From positions 7,386 through 71,385 of the forward strand of contig JAXMAC010000005.1 in assembly GCA_046350595.1 (NCBI GenBank): 64,000 nt of DNA. Reading direction: 5' to 3'. This document shows positions 17,469 through 27,167 of the stretch, one piece after another. The notes below the pieces were generated by a model that worked only from the letters and a program-made list of their open reading frames with translations, had not been told where the DNA came from and did no database searches. The translations under genes and the position numbers were made by a program. Within the stretch, counting starts at the first letter, position 1, and every line of letters begins with the position of its first letter. The stretch comes from JAHFOW01 sp046350595. GTDB lineage: Bacteria; Planctomycetota; Brocadiia; Brocadiales; Brocadiaceae.

Positions 17469-19616
17469 TTAGATTTTAAACTTTTTAATCGATTCTTTAA
17501 AATTATCCGCCAGTTTATTCAATTCAACAACTGCTGCTGTTGATTGTTTCAAACCAACGGCCGTTTGTTTTACAACTTCAGATATCTCTTTCATCGTATC
17601 AGCCACCTGTTCCGTTGCGCTTTTCTGCTGCTGCGTTGCCATAACAATCTGTTTGGCGGCGTCGGTCGTTTCTTTCGTCAGATGCAGGATTGATTCGATT
17701 GACCGTCCTGCATTTTGAACAACTTCCATGCCTTTTTCCACATTTTTAACGCCTTGTTCCGTCGTTAAGACTGCTGCGTTCGTTGCTTCCTGAATCTCGG
17801 AAATAACACCCCTTATCTCATCAGCCGCTACCCGTGTCCGCTCCGCGAGTCTCCGCACCTCAGCGGCAACCACCCCAAAACGCTTGCCAAACTCACCCGC
17901 CGATGACGCCTCTATTGAAGCATTGAGCGCAAGAAGATGGGTTTCTCCCGCAATTTCTTTTATAATTCCCAGCACATCTCCTATCTTTTGCGATTTTTCA
18001 CTGAGTGAAATGATCTTACAAGCATTTTCCTTCGTCACATTCTTGATATCTTCCATAATATGAACAGATTCCATAACTGATTCTGTGCCATGCCGACCCG
18101 AGGCTTCTGAACCTTCAGCGGCCCTGGCAACAGACTCTGCATTTGCCGCAATTTGTTTTGATGAACTGGCAAGCTCCTCAATTGTTGCCGTTATTTCACC
18201 AACGGAGGCAGCAAGCTCGGAAGTTCCGCTCGATTGTTCTTCTGAACTGGATAAGATTTCCATTGAAGCAGAGGAGATACGTGCAATAGACTCCTGGGTT
18301 TGCCTGATCATCGTGCGTAAATTTTCCAGCATGGAGTTAAATGCACCGGCAAGTTCCCCCTTTGCCTCCACGCTGGCGGTAAGGTCTCCACTTGATATAA
18401 TTGTTGCCTGCCTTGCCAACAATCGCATATTCTTTATCATTTCATTGAATACCTTTATCAAGAAACCGATTTCATCATAGCTTTGTATCTTTACATCCCG
18501 GTCTAGTTTTCCCTCTCCGACATATTCGGCAATCTCTGTTAACTCCTGCACGGGTTTAACGGTAGCACGTGCTGAAAAAATAGCAATAAGGACTACGATA
18601 ACCACCACTGCCGAGACAAGAATTATCTGATTCTTCCTGTTCGTTCGCAATGGCTCAAATGCCTCTTTCTCATCAATCTCCGCCAGCAATATCCAGTTTG
18701 TATATTTTATGGGATGCCAGGAACCTATTACCGGAATATTCCTATAATCTGGATAGATAGCAACCCCACTTTTGCCGGCCCTACCCTCCTGTGCTCCAAG
18801 GGTATCTACCTTCACCTTGAGCACCGAATCTTTCTGGAACCGGGACTCTGAAACCATAAGCTTTTCCTTGTTCACGATGTACGTCTCTCCTGATTCGCCC
18901 AGTCCTTCTCTATTCGTTAACACATCAGAAACCCTACCCATGTCTATTTCCAACATAACGCATCCAACAAATCGACCTTGCGGGTCATTGCAGGGTGTTA
19001 TGATATACATGAGATTTTCACCAGCAAATTTATTATAAAACAGATCGGTGAAACAGGTATGCTCCTTACCTTGTTTAAAATAGGCCTCCGTTGAAACATC
19101 TAAACCTACTTCTTCTGCATGTTTATGCTTCGTACCGGTTAATTCTATCTTTCCTTCAGCAGAAACCAGCATGATATCTTCGTATTCATCAGAAGACAAA
19201 ATCCGGTTTAAGTGTTCCTGCGTATTCTTTAATATTACGTTAAAATTAGCATCCGTCTTATTTTTCTTTTCGATTGATACCTGTTGTAAAAATTCTATGA
19301 GAATAATATGTTTTGCAAGGCCTTCCGCATCAAGTTTCACGTCTTCCAGCCTGTCATTCAAAAACAGGGCGCGTGTTTTCCCTACAGATGTTAAATTATT
19401 ACATACATTATCATAAATAATGGCGGATGTTTTTCTTTCATTTGCAAATACGATACAAAGGATAGGCACTAAAGTCACTACAAGCAAAACAACAATTAAA
19501 TTTTTCGTTAGTTTGAGTTTTTGAACAACTTTTACCTTTATAAGCACAAATAAGGAAATATTAAACGCAAGGATAATTGCAAGTGGTATGATGAGATTCC
19601 AGTAAATATCCAACAT
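17469..19616 (-). CDS. Methyl-accepting chemotaxis protein
   Basis: 715 residues. Two membrane segments (about 7-27 and 330-350) enclose an extracytoplasmic Cache-type sensor domain, which contains LYNKFAGENLMYIITPCNDP and a WILLAEIDEKEAF stretch. A HAMP domain (about 351-405) and a long signalling coiled coil follow; the tip is EIAGETHLLALNASIEASSAGE-like, shown by NASIEA and GKRFGVVAAEVRRLAERT. There is no C-terminal CheR pentapeptide. It transmits ligand binding to a CheA kinase not encoded here. CheW is directly upstream. Confidence 0.92.
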   Translation of the reverse strand: MLDIYWNLIIPLAIILAFNISLFVLIKVKVVQKLKLTKNLIVVLLVVTLVPILCIVFANERKTSAIIYDNVCNNLTSVGKTRALFLNDRLEDVKLDAEGLAKHIILIEFLQQVSIEKKNKTDANFNVILKNTQEHLNRILSSDEYEDIMLVSAEGKIELTGTKHKHAEEVGLDVSTEAYFKQGKEHTCFTDLFYNKFAGENLMYIITPCNDPQGRFVGCVMLEIDMGRVSDVLTNREGLGESGETYIVNKEKLMVSESRFQKDSVLKVKVDTLGAQEGRAGKSGVAIYPDYRNIPVIGSWHPIKYTNWILLAEIDEKEAFEPLRTNRKNQIILVSAVVVIVVLIAIFSARATVKPVQELTEIAEYVGEGKLDRDVKIQSYDEIGFLIKVFNEMIKNMRLLARQATIISSGDLTASVEAKGELAGAFNSMLENLRTMIRQTQESIARISSASMEILSSSEEQSSGTSELAASVGEITATIEELASSSKQIAANAESVARAAEGSEASGRHGTESVMESVHIMEDIKNVTKENACKIISLSEKSQKIGDVLGIIKEIAGETHLLALNASIEASSAGEFGKRFGVVAAEVRRLAERTRVAADEIRGVISEIQEATNAAVLTTEQGVKNVEKGMEVVQNAGRSIESILHLTKETTDAAKQIVMATQQQKSATEQVADTMKEISEVVKQTAVGLKQSTAAVVELNKLADNFKESIKKFKI

Positions 19617-19618
19617 AA

Positions 19619-20107
19619 TTATTTCTCCTGTTTTAATAATAGTCCTTCTATATCCAGAATGCCCATCAAACCATGAGCAGTCTGTGCCTGCCCTTTTACA
19701 TAAGCGCCTGTTTCGTTACTCAACGTAGAAAGTGGAACTTCAATATCTTTCTTCATGATATCGTATATATTGATGACTTCATCACAATAAATCCCCACGG
19801 GGCCTTCTCGTGTTTTAATCACCACGACACGGCTTGTCCCCGCCGGGACTGAATTTTTTATATTGAGTAATGATTTTATATCCACAACGGATAAAATTTC
19901 TCCATGAAGATTCATAAGTCCCATAATATGCGGAGGAGTCCCCGGAATGGCTGTAATTTTCACTGGCATAGCAACCTCCCGGGCCTTTTCAATAGGGATG
20001 CCATAGAGTTCTTTCTCAAGTCGTATTTCTACAAACTGCTGTACCTCGTTTCCCGGGTTTTGTTCCTGTTGAATACCGCCTATAACCTGATTTTTATCGG
20101 CAATCAT
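19619..20107 (-). CDS. cheW: Chemotaxis coupling protein CheW
   Basis: 162 residues from ATG 20107, preceded by GGAGAAC. The frame is open to 20377 but that extension is partly a dispersed repeat and is not coding. Typical CheW features: FVEIRLEKELYGIPIEKARE, ITAIPGTPPHIMGLMNLHGE and SRVVVIKTREGPVGIYCDEV. Couples the chemoreceptor immediately downstream (2-base gap) to CheA. No cheA or cheY is in this window, so the partner kinase must be elsewhere. Confidence 0.9.
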   Translation of the reverse strand: MIADKNQVIGGIQQEQNPGNEVQQFVEIRLEKELYGIPIEKAREVAMPVKITAIPGTPPHIMGLMNLHGEILSVVDIKSLLNIKNSVPAGTSRVVVIKTREGPVGIYCDEVINIYDIMKKDIEVPLSTLSNETGAYVKGQAQTAHGLMGILDIEGLLLKQEK

Positions 20108-20255
20108 TGATTGTTCTCCTTCATCGTTTTTGCAAACAACTTTTATGGAAAAAGAGTGCTGCCTTTCCGGATTGCAGTATAATATTATTCTGTAAAAACT
20201 TCTTTTTTTTGTAAGTTTTTCACAATCCCATGTACTTCTTATCAGGAGGTGAACT

Positions 20256-20445
20256 TTGTTTACGATGGAAAGATTGCTTCGATCCGCTCGCAATGACCCC
20301 GGACGACTAAAGTCGTCACTACAAACGCTCGCAATGACAATGTGCTGTGTGCCATCAAAGTACATAGTAAGTGTCATTGCGAGGGTCTTTTCCGAAGCAA
20401 TCTCCCCACTTTCACAAGAAAATTGGTTGCGGCGTAGCTGCGCTA
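20256..20445. repeat. TTGCGAGC-family palindromic repeat, copy 2 (190 bp)
   Basis: Collinear with 16091-16240 but about 40 bases longer. The extra segment contains a small hairpin (GACGACTAAAGTCGTC) and a second CTCGCAATGAC, as if an arm were duplicated. It lies in the leader of cheW. Confidence 0.8.
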
Positions 20446-20634
20446 GGGATTAACTGAGAAGTTTTGTGGCTACCGCAAGTTATAGCAATTCGCCACATTA
20501 TTTGCAAACGAAAAGAATTTGACTTATCTCCCTAAATTTATTACAGTATCCGTCCAAATTAGTTATATGGGAATACTTTTGAAATAAAAGAGCGAAGAAT
20601 ACACATTCAGAAATGCTTTACAGGTTGGTTGTCA

Positions 20635-22032
20635 ATGGTAATTACAAAGCAAAAAAAAACAGCCTTGTTTGAAGACTTTTCACTGCTTATGGGCAGAGAA
20701 AATGTGCTTTCGACGATTGAAGAGCGGATTTGCTATGCATACGATGGCACAAAACAAAAATACCTGCCTGACGTCGTCCTGCGCCCTCATACAACACGGC
20801 ATGTATCTGACGTCTTACGTTATGCATATAAGCATGAAATACCTGTGTACCCGCGAGGCGCCGGTTCCGGGCTGACTGGCGGCGCAGTGCCCCTGAAAGG
20901 CGGGATTGTACTGGATTTCACCAGAATGAATAAAATAGGGGAGATTATCCCTGAAGACCTTACGGCTACGGTTGAACCGGGCGTTGTTACTCAAGCATTG
21001 CAAACCGAAGTAGCGAAATATAAGCTCTTTTACCCGCCTGATCCTGCGAGCGCGGCATTCTCTACCATTGGCGGGAATGTTGCCGAATGTTCGGGAGGAA
21101 TTACCGGTTTAAAATATGGGGTAACGAGAGACTATATCCTGTCTCTTGAAGTGGTACTTGCCGATGGAAGCATTATTCACACGGGCCGTAAGACCCTGAA
21201 GAGTGTAACGGGATATGACCTGACCCGTCTATTCGTCGGGTCAGAAGGTACGCTTGGTGTTTTCACCCAAATTACGGTAAAATTGATTCCTCTTCCGGAA
21301 AAAATTGAAACACTTTTAACCTTTTTTAAAACGCCCCGGGAAGCGGTAAAAGCTGCCAACCAAATTATTGCAAATAATTTACTCCCGCGAGCGCTGGAGT
21401 TTATTGACAAGTCGAGTATTGATTGTATAAGTAAATATAAACAAGAAATACAAATACCCTCAGAAGTAAATGCAATTCTCCTTATCGAAGTCGACGGAAA
21501 AGAGACGAGCGTCAGGACAGAGTTGGGCCTCATTGAAAAAATAGTTGCTGAAAATCATGCCTTTAAGGCGATATCGGCAAAAACTGCTCTTGAGCGTGAG
21601 ATATTATGGGAAGTACGGCGTGCTATCTCCCCGGCGCTCTATAAAATTGCGCCTTGTAAGATTAATGAAGATATCTGTGTTCCGCGCAGTAAGATTTTGG
21701 AAATATTACAGAGAATAACTGATATTCATAAACGGTATCCGTCGTTGCACGTTGCCAACTTCGGCCACATAGGGGATGGCAACATTCATGTCAACATCAT
21801 GCATCAGGAAGGGAGCCAGCAACATACGCTGGCAGAAAGCATGATAGAAGAAATTTTACGGCAGACCGTTGAGGTAGGCGGCACCATTTCTGGAGAACAT
21901 GGTATTGGCAATGTAAAATCAAAGTATGTGCCTCTTGAAATACCGCCAGGAGAATTACAAATCATGAAGGATATAAAGCATTTATTTGATCCCAAAGGAA
22001 TTTTAAATCCCGGCAAGATGTTTCCGGATTAG
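20635..22032 (+). CDS. FAD-linked oxidase (GlcD / D-lactate dehydrogenase family)
   Basis: About 465 residues from ATG 20635 (a TTG two codons upstream is an alternative). The PCMH-type FAD domain includes YPRGAGSGLTGGAVPL, GNVAECSGGITGLKYG and DLTRLFVGSEGTLG. The C-terminal FAD-oxidase domain has HIGDGNIHVNIM and GTISGEHGIGN. The family oxidises 2-hydroxyacids such as glycolate or D-lactate. No glcE/glcF partners follow; an aspartate aminotransferase begins 30 bases downstream, probably in the same operon. Confidence 0.88.
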   Translation: MVITKQKKTALFEDFSLLMGRENVLSTIEERICYAYDGTKQKYLPDVVLRPHTTRHVSDVLRYAYKHEIPVYPRGAGSGLTGGAVPLKGGIVLDFTRMNKIGEIIPEDLTATVEPGVVTQALQTEVAKYKLFYPPDPASAAFSTIGGNVAECSGGITGLKYGVTRDYILSLEVVLADGSIIHTGRKTLKSVTGYDLTRLFVGSEGTLGVFTQITVKLIPLPEKIETLLTFFKTPREAVKAANQIIANNLLPRALEFIDKSSIDCISKYKQEIQIPSEVNAILLIEVDGKETSVRTELGLIEKIVAENHAFKAISAKTALEREILWEVRRAISPALYKIAPCKINEDICVPRSKILEILQRITDIHKRYPSLHVANFGHIGDGNIHVNIMHQEGSQQHTLAESMIEEILRQTVEVGGTISGEHGIGNVKSKYVPLEIPPGELQIMKDIKHLFDPKGILNPGKMFPD

Positions 22033-22062
22033 TTTTATATTTAATAAAGGAGAAGTTTGTAT

Positions 22063-23250
22063 ATGGCGTTATCGAGAATTGCAAGAGAGGTAAAAACGTC
22101 AGCAACGCTTGCTATTACAGCCAAGGCTAAACAGTTAGCGGCAAAAGGAGTTGACATAATCGGATTTGGCGCCGGCGAGCCTGACTTTGATGTACCTGAA
22201 AATGTAAAGAATGCTGCAATTAAGGCCATCAGGGATGGCCACAATAAATACACCCCGACGTCGGGCGCACCCGATTTGAAAGAGGCTATTAGCGAAAAAC
22301 TCCTCAAAGATAATAACCTGAAATACAGCCCTTCGCAGATTTTAGTATCTGCAGGCGCAAAACAATCTATTTTGAACGTGGTGCTCGTTGTGTGTGATAT
22401 CGGAGACGAAGCCATTATCCCTGTTCCCTATTGGGTAAGTTATCCGGAAATGGTAATCATGGCAGGCGCAAAACCGGTTTTTTTAAATACCTCAGATAAA
22501 GAGAACTTTAAAATAACTAGGGATTCTCTGGCTAAAGCTATTACACCAAAAACGAAATTGCTCTTTATGAACAGTCCCGGTAATCCTACGGGAATGGTTT
22601 ATAGTGAAAAGGAATTACGGGATATTATTTGTTTTGCAGTGGAGAAAGGACTTTATGTAATCTCTGACGAAATTTATGAGAAAGTCGTCTATGACGATAC
22701 TAAACATGTAAGTCCTGCAATTTTTAGCGAAGAATGTTACAAAAAAGTCATTACGGTAAATGGATTTTCCAAGGTATACTCCATGACAGGCTGGCGATTA
22801 GGTTACGTTGCCGGCCCGGAAGAAATCATCAAGGCTGCGACAAACATCCAGGACCATACGACCTCCGGGGCAAACTCAATCGCCCAGAAGGCAGGAGTCG
22901 AAGCGCTCAAAGGCAGTCAGGATTCTGTTGTTTACATGGTCAAAGAGTTTGATAAACGGAGAAAATATGTCATAGACCGGCTGAACAAGATTCAAGGCAT
23001 TTCCTGTCTGCTTCCACAAGGCGCATTTTATGCGTTTCCCAAGGTATCAGACCTTTACAAGAAAAAGATCGCCGGCCAGTCAGTTACAAACTCTTTTGAT
23101 CTGGTCAATCTTTTGCTCGAAAAGGCATTTGTTGCCTTTGTTCCCGGCGCGCCCTTTGGCGCTGATGATTACATCAGGATTTCTTACGCGACTTCTATGG
23201 TAAATATCGAAAAGGGAATGGATAGGTTTGAAAAATTTTTGATGAGCTAG
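22063..23250 (+). CDS. aspC: Class I aspartate aminotransferase
   Basis: 395 residues from ATG 22063, preceded by AAAGGAG. Fold type I PLP enzyme of subgroup Ib. Motifs seen: the N-terminal IGFGAGEPDFDVP, the substrate/PLP segment NSPGNPTGM, and the catalytic lysine in NGFSKVYSMTGWRLGY. Converts aspartate and 2-oxoglutarate to oxaloacetate and glutamate; subgroup Ib enzymes may also accept prephenate or aromatic substrates. Standard length. Confidence 0.93.
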   Translation: MALSRIAREVKTSATLAITAKAKQLAAKGVDIIGFGAGEPDFDVPENVKNAAIKAIRDGHNKYTPTSGAPDLKEAISEKLLKDNNLKYSPSQILVSAGAKQSILNVVLVVCDIGDEAIIPVPYWVSYPEMVIMAGAKPVFLNTSDKENFKITRDSLAKAITPKTKLLFMNSPGNPTGMVYSEKELRDIICFAVEKGLYVISDEIYEKVVYDDTKHVSPAIFSEECYKKVITVNGFSKVYSMTGWRLGYVAGPEEIIKAATNIQDHTTSGANSIAQKAGVEALKGSQDSVVYMVKEFDKRRKYVIDRLNKIQGISCLLPQGAFYAFPKVSDLYKKKIAGQSVTNSFDLVNLLLEKAFVAFVPGAPFGADDYIRISYATSMVNIEKGMDRFEKFLMS

Positions 23251-23259
23251 TGCTGTAAA

Positions 23260-23402
23260 TTAGGCCTTCGGTGACTTTTTATTGTAGTGCAGATATCTTG
23301 TGGTCGGCAATAAACCGCTTAAACCGTTTAAACAGTTTGATCCGCGCAAGCGGTTAGAGGATGAACTACCCGCGCTACGATTTGCATTGAAATTCCTATA
23401 CA
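23260..23402. repeat. Mosaic repeat element, copy B
   Basis: Runs from TTAGGCCTTCGGTGACTTTT to TTGAAATTCCTATACA. These ends match the inverted ends of 13321-13399. The interior holds TCGGCAATAAACCGCTTAAA and GTTTAAACAGTTTGATCC, which instead match, inverted, the element at 59757-59840. Confidence 0.65.
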
Positions 23403-23513
23403 CAGATAACTGAAAACAGTGTTTTTGTTATGGGTATTTAACACAACATAAAAGAGAGAGGGGTAAGAAAAAGAATATTGATATCTTCGATTTCTATTTT
23501 AAGGAGACGGTTT

Positions 23514-25331
23514 ATGAAAAAACATAATGTTTTGACAAGCCTTATTATCGGTTCATTATTGTTTGTTGCTTCAAGCCATTTGCGAACACATGCAGCACAA
23601 ACGAACAATACGGTTGCTATTCCTGCAAATAACTTAGAACACCTTGATTTGCTGGCAAATACAGGGAAGGCAATAAAAGAAGGTCTCGGAGAAAATGCGA
23701 ATTTGCTCTCCAGCGGGAGTCAATGGCTTATAGGTTTCGGTCAGAAATGGGACGAAATCAGGCCCGCAGTACAAAGTATTTTAGAAAAAAACGATGGTAT
23801 GAGAAAACCTCTCAAGCCAAGGGCATCGAGACTTTCTCCGGGAAATGATGTTGATGCAGATTTTGCATATTCCAGAATTTATGGTCAATGCCAGACTGAA
23901 CCAAGCTCTGCATGGTGGGGAGAAAGCGCCGTTGTTGCCTTCTTCGATGCGGGAAGCTATGTTCGCACCGCCCTCGTTTCTCCAAGCCCGAGCCCAAGTA
24001 TGAGCTTTAGCAGTATTGGCTGGTGTTGGTCGGGTAACGCAAGCAAGGCTGCCCCGTTATTTAAAGATATGGGACCATTGCTTCCTGACCCCATTGACTG
24101 TGAGATCATCTTACAAGATCTTACCGGAAACCCTGTTGTAGCTGCTGCAGGTTCGCCGTCGGGAAGCTCTATGGAGGTGCCTGCTCCAGCGCCACGTTTT
24201 TATATTTGCTGTATGTCATACCTTCTTAAAAAATTTGTCCGTTCCGCTGTCACCATGAGTGGTATATCGGTTCTCCAATCAACTGATGGCGGCAAGACAT
24301 TTGGCGGGGCAGTTCCGGCTGCTGCAAAAAATTATAGCACGCTTTATAACTATGGAGGATTTCTTCTCGATATGCCTCATATGGCAGTAGTGCCTGGCGC
24401 CAATGCGAACAAAGACACGATTCATATTGTATATACCGTTGTTAATGTATACTATAGTAGCGTTTATGATCAGTACATTGAATATGTCAAATCCACCGAT
24501 GGGGGGAAGACATGGACAATTCCAGTAGCCGTCGCTAATTTTGGCTATGGAGGACCACTTGCACAAGGCGCAAAAGTTGCCGTCGCACCCAATGGAACCA
24601 TTTATGTGGGTTGGGAAGATTATGATACATTTCCTTGTGGAAACCGTCATATCCGGATGAAAAAATCAATTGATGGTGGAGTGTCTTTCGTTGATACTAA
24701 TCTTGGTACAAGCAATCTTGTCGCCGATGTAATGCGTTGCGGAAATGGCACATTAGGCCAGGGTAATTTTCACAATCCTGTGGACATTGGAGGAGTAGCG
24801 GTTGATCCGAAGAATTCGAATACCGTTTATGTCGTCTGGCAGGATGGAAAAGATAAATCTGTCCCAGACCTTTCGGGATGTCTTGATTATCATTTTTCAA
24901 ATATTTATTTTACCCGTTCTTTAGACGGCGGTATGACATGGTCTGCCCCTGATATGATAAATAGCGATAAACCAGATGCCTTAATAGACCAGTTTCAGCC
25001 TTCAATCGTAGTAGAAAAGAAGACCGGGCGGTTATATACCAACTGGAATGATCGCAGGAAGGATAAGAGAAATTTCCTGTTCGAAGCTTATGGCGCCTTT
25101 AATCCAACGGGAGCGCCGGGCAACTGGTCAATGCAGGGTACAATAACGAAGGAACAATCTCCGCCTCTTAATGGTGGGTCAGACCCGTTGGTGCCAGTTA
25201 CGTTTATGGGATACTATAGCACGCCTTGTGCAGATGGCTCTGGTAAAAATCCAGGAGTTATCGCTCCTTATGGCGATTATTCAGGCGGTGATGGAAATGT
25301 GGAAATTCAAAAGGTAACACAACTACCGTAA
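23514..25331 (+). CDS. Secreted sialidase-like beta-propeller (BNR/Asp-box) protein
   Basis: 605 residues from ATG 23514, preceded by AAGGAG. Signal peptide at the N-terminus (about 1-28, ending near HAAQ). Four Asp-box motifs: STDGGKTF (about 256), STDGGKTW (about 327), SIDGGVSF (about 385) and SLDGGMTW (about 469), typical of the six-bladed sialidase propeller. Also WNDRR near the C-terminus. I cannot confirm the catalytic arginine triad and Tyr/Glu pair of true sialidases, so glycosidase activity is uncertain. A strong terminator follows at once, so it is a single-gene transcript. Confidence 0.8.
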   Translation: MKKHNVLTSLIIGSLLFVASSHLRTHAAQTNNTVAIPANNLEHLDLLANTGKAIKEGLGENANLLSSGSQWLIGFGQKWDEIRPAVQSILEKNDGMRKPLKPRASRLSPGNDVDADFAYSRIYGQCQTEPSSAWWGESAVVAFFDAGSYVRTALVSPSPSPSMSFSSIGWCWSGNASKAAPLFKDMGPLLPDPIDCEIILQDLTGNPVVAAAGSPSGSSMEVPAPAPRFYICCMSYLLKKFVRSAVTMSGISVLQSTDGGKTFGGAVPAAAKNYSTLYNYGGFLLDMPHMAVVPGANANKDTIHIVYTVVNVYYSSVYDQYIEYVKSTDGGKTWTIPVAVANFGYGGPLAQGAKVAVAPNGTIYVGWEDYDTFPCGNRHIRMKKSIDGGVSFVDTNLGTSNLVADVMRCGNGTLGQGNFHNPVDIGGVAVDPKNSNTVYVVWQDGKDKSVPDLSGCLDYHFSNIYFTRSLDGGMTWSAPDMINSDKPDALIDQFQPSIVVEKKTGRLYTNWNDRRKDKRNFLFEAYGAFNPTGAPGNWSMQGTITKEQSPPLNGGSDPLVPVTFMGYYSTPCADGSGKNPGVIAPYGDYSGGDGNVEIQKVTQLP

Positions 25332-25343
25332 ATAGGTAATTTC

Positions 25344-25371
25344 AGGGCCCGTGTGTTTCGCGGGCCCTTTA
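25344..25371 (+). terminator. Rho-independent terminator
   Basis: Perfect 8-bp GC-rich stem AGGGCCCG (25344-25351) / CGGGCCCT (25361-25368) followed by TTATT, 12 bases after the stop of the sialidase-like gene. Confidence 0.8.
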
Positions 25372-25395
25372 TTAAGTGCGATTTCGCGTGATTAC

Positions 25396-25938
25396 TCAAA
25401 AATGACCGTATTCCTTTGCTGCTATCATGATCCTGGCACATGCCTCCGCATCGGATAAGGCATCGTGATGGTGTAAAGGGATATCAAGATATTTACAAAC
25501 GGCGGGTAAATTTGCAGGGTGGAGATTCCATGCCCTTCGTGCAATCTTCACCGTACATTGAAATGGGATCGCCGGAGGCGACAGTCCTGCCGACAGACAA
25601 CATGCTGCCAGGACAGACCGGTCAAAACTTGCGTTATGTGCAGCCAGGAATTCAGCGCCAGCAAATTTTTCTGCTACACAAGGCCACAACTCGCTAAACG
25701 TAGGTTTATCAACAACATGTTTCCACGAAATACCGTGAAGATAGGTAAAAACAAATGTACGTCGCGGCGGACGGATGAGGAAGTGTGACCTCTCTACAAT
25801 TTGACTTTTCTGTACCTTGACCAGCGCAACAGAACAGGCGCTGTCACGCCCAAAATCAGCGGTCTCGAAGTCAATTGCCACAAAGCAGTTTTTATTATTA
25901 TTTTCAGCCGAGGTAGGATGTTTCATACATCTTGGCAC
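25396..25938 (-). CDS. DEDDh 3'-5' exonuclease (DnaQ-like)
   Basis: 180 residues, a single exonuclease domain. Exo I is AIDFETADFGRDSACSVA, with the catalytic Asp and Glu. Exo II is FLAAHNASFDRSVL. Exo III is HHDALSDAEACA, with the catalytic His and Asp. This is the DEDDh type found in the epsilon subunit of DNA polymerase III, in PolC and in stand-alone nucleases. The short length without further domains suggests a proofreading or nucleic-acid trimming nuclease; its partner is not evident. Convergent with the preceding gene across the terminator. Confidence 0.88.
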   Translation of the reverse strand: MPRCMKHPTSAENNNKNCFVAIDFETADFGRDSACSVALVKVQKSQIVERSHFLIRPPRRTFVFTYLHGISWKHVVDKPTFSELWPCVAEKFAGAEFLAAHNASFDRSVLAACCLSAGLSPPAIPFQCTVKIARRAWNLHPANLPAVCKYLDIPLHHHDALSDAEACARIMIAAKEYGHF

Positions 25939-26230
25939 AGCTATGCTGCAATCAAATCCACAGATGAAAGGGAAACACCTCCCTACAGCCCTTTTTCCTA
26001 ATGGAGGATTTCAGAGTGTCCATTTTAACAAAGGGAGTGAAGAGGGTGTAAAAAATTAACAAAAGAGTATAGGGGTATTTTTTGTTGCGTTACGAAAGCA
26101 GATATTGACATTAAAATTATTCAAGCGATTCCTCCATCTGGAGGAATTGGCAGGTATGAGTATCTATGTCACAGCGTGCAGACACTTCGGGTAGAAAATT
26201 TAATGCGCAGTGGAATGCGAATTAAAAAAC

Positions 26231-26755
26231 CTATTCTGATTTTACAGGTGATTTCAAACAACCAGAATTGTATGAATCGTCAAGTTCCCCCGAAGATGAC
26301 GTTTGTGGAGCACCCACATAATATGCTATTGCCTTACAATCTGCAAATTTTTTACCTTTATCATAAAAGGATACCTTTCCTGTAGCTTTAGCACAGGGAT
26401 GTTTTGACCCACATTCATCCTTTGAAAACTTGAGTGAATAGCCCTGATCAGCTTTTTTATCACCATCGCAGTCAATAAGTGCAGAATAAGAATTTTTAGA
26501 TATTTTTGGCTTACCTACAAGTTTACAATTTTTTGAGAGCAATAGATTCCCCTTTGCGTCAAAACAAATAAGTAATCCACTTACAAAACAATATTTGGGA
26601 CGACAATCATAATTAAGGTCGTAACAACTATTCGCATAACAAGGTTTTGTGGAAGCTTCTATCTCCTGTGCTATTATCTGAGTGTGCTTGATGCCAACGA
26701 CTCCAAGACAGAAACAAACAAAAGCAAGAGTAAGCAGATAATAATTCTTTTTCAT
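26231..26755 (-). CDS. Small exported cysteine-rich protein, function unknown
   Basis: 174 residues from ATG 26755, chosen for GAAAGGATGG about 8 bases upstream; the frame is open to 26773. Signal peptide-like start (MKKNYYLLTLAFVCFCLGVV). The mature part has about ten cysteines (for example CYANSCYDLNYDCRPKYC), consistent with disulfides, and calcium-loop-like acidic pieces (DCDGDKKADQGY). No family recognised. Confidence 0.65.
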   Translation of the reverse strand: MKKNYYLLTLAFVCFCLGVVGIKHTQIIAQEIEASTKPCYANSCYDLNYDCRPKYCFVSGLLICFDAKGNLLLSKNCKLVGKPKISKNSYSALIDCDGDKKADQGYSLKFSKDECGSKHPCAKATGKVSFYDKGKKFADCKAIAYYVGAPQTSSSGELDDSYNSGCLKSPVKSE

Positions 26756-27010
26756 ATTATACCATCCTTTCAAGTTAAGCTTTTATTCGATTTTCGCATT
26801 CCACTGCTTTAAAATATTATAACATAATTTCATTAATAATCAAACTATATAGTGAGACTTACATCTTGTATGATTAATGAAAATACCGATAAAAGTAGAA
26901 ATTTCTATACAACAAGATTATACATGATATAATGAAGCAAATTTCCATGACGGTTACGGTCACGGGGAATCATAAAAATGAAGATTTTCAGGTAAAAAAA
27001 GGGGGAGAAT

Positions 27011-27081
27011 GTGTCATTGCGAGCGGAACGATACAATCTCTCCCATATGACATTGCTTCAGCCAAAGCCTTTTGCAATAAC
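27011..27081. repeat. TTGCGAGC-family palindromic repeat, short copy
   Basis: GTGTCATTGCGAGCGGAACG...CAATCTCTCCCATATGACATTGCTTC...CCTTTTGCAATAAC, a shorter and partly decayed relative of the elements at 16091 and 20256. Confidence 0.6.
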
Positions 27082-27167
27082 AGTTTCATGCTTATTTTCT
27101 CGTGGCATTCTTCCAGGAAATATATATTGTTACGGTTTAAATAACTATTTGTAAAAAGGAATATCGT

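Noticed and set aside
20108..20377. N-terminal extension of cheW
   Set aside because: This part is partly a palindromic repeat and does not resemble CheW; ATG 20107 has GGAGAAC.
26932..27144. 70-residue frame upstream of the CMD gene
   Set aside because: Most of it is the TTGCGAGC-type palindrome; no ribosome-binding site.
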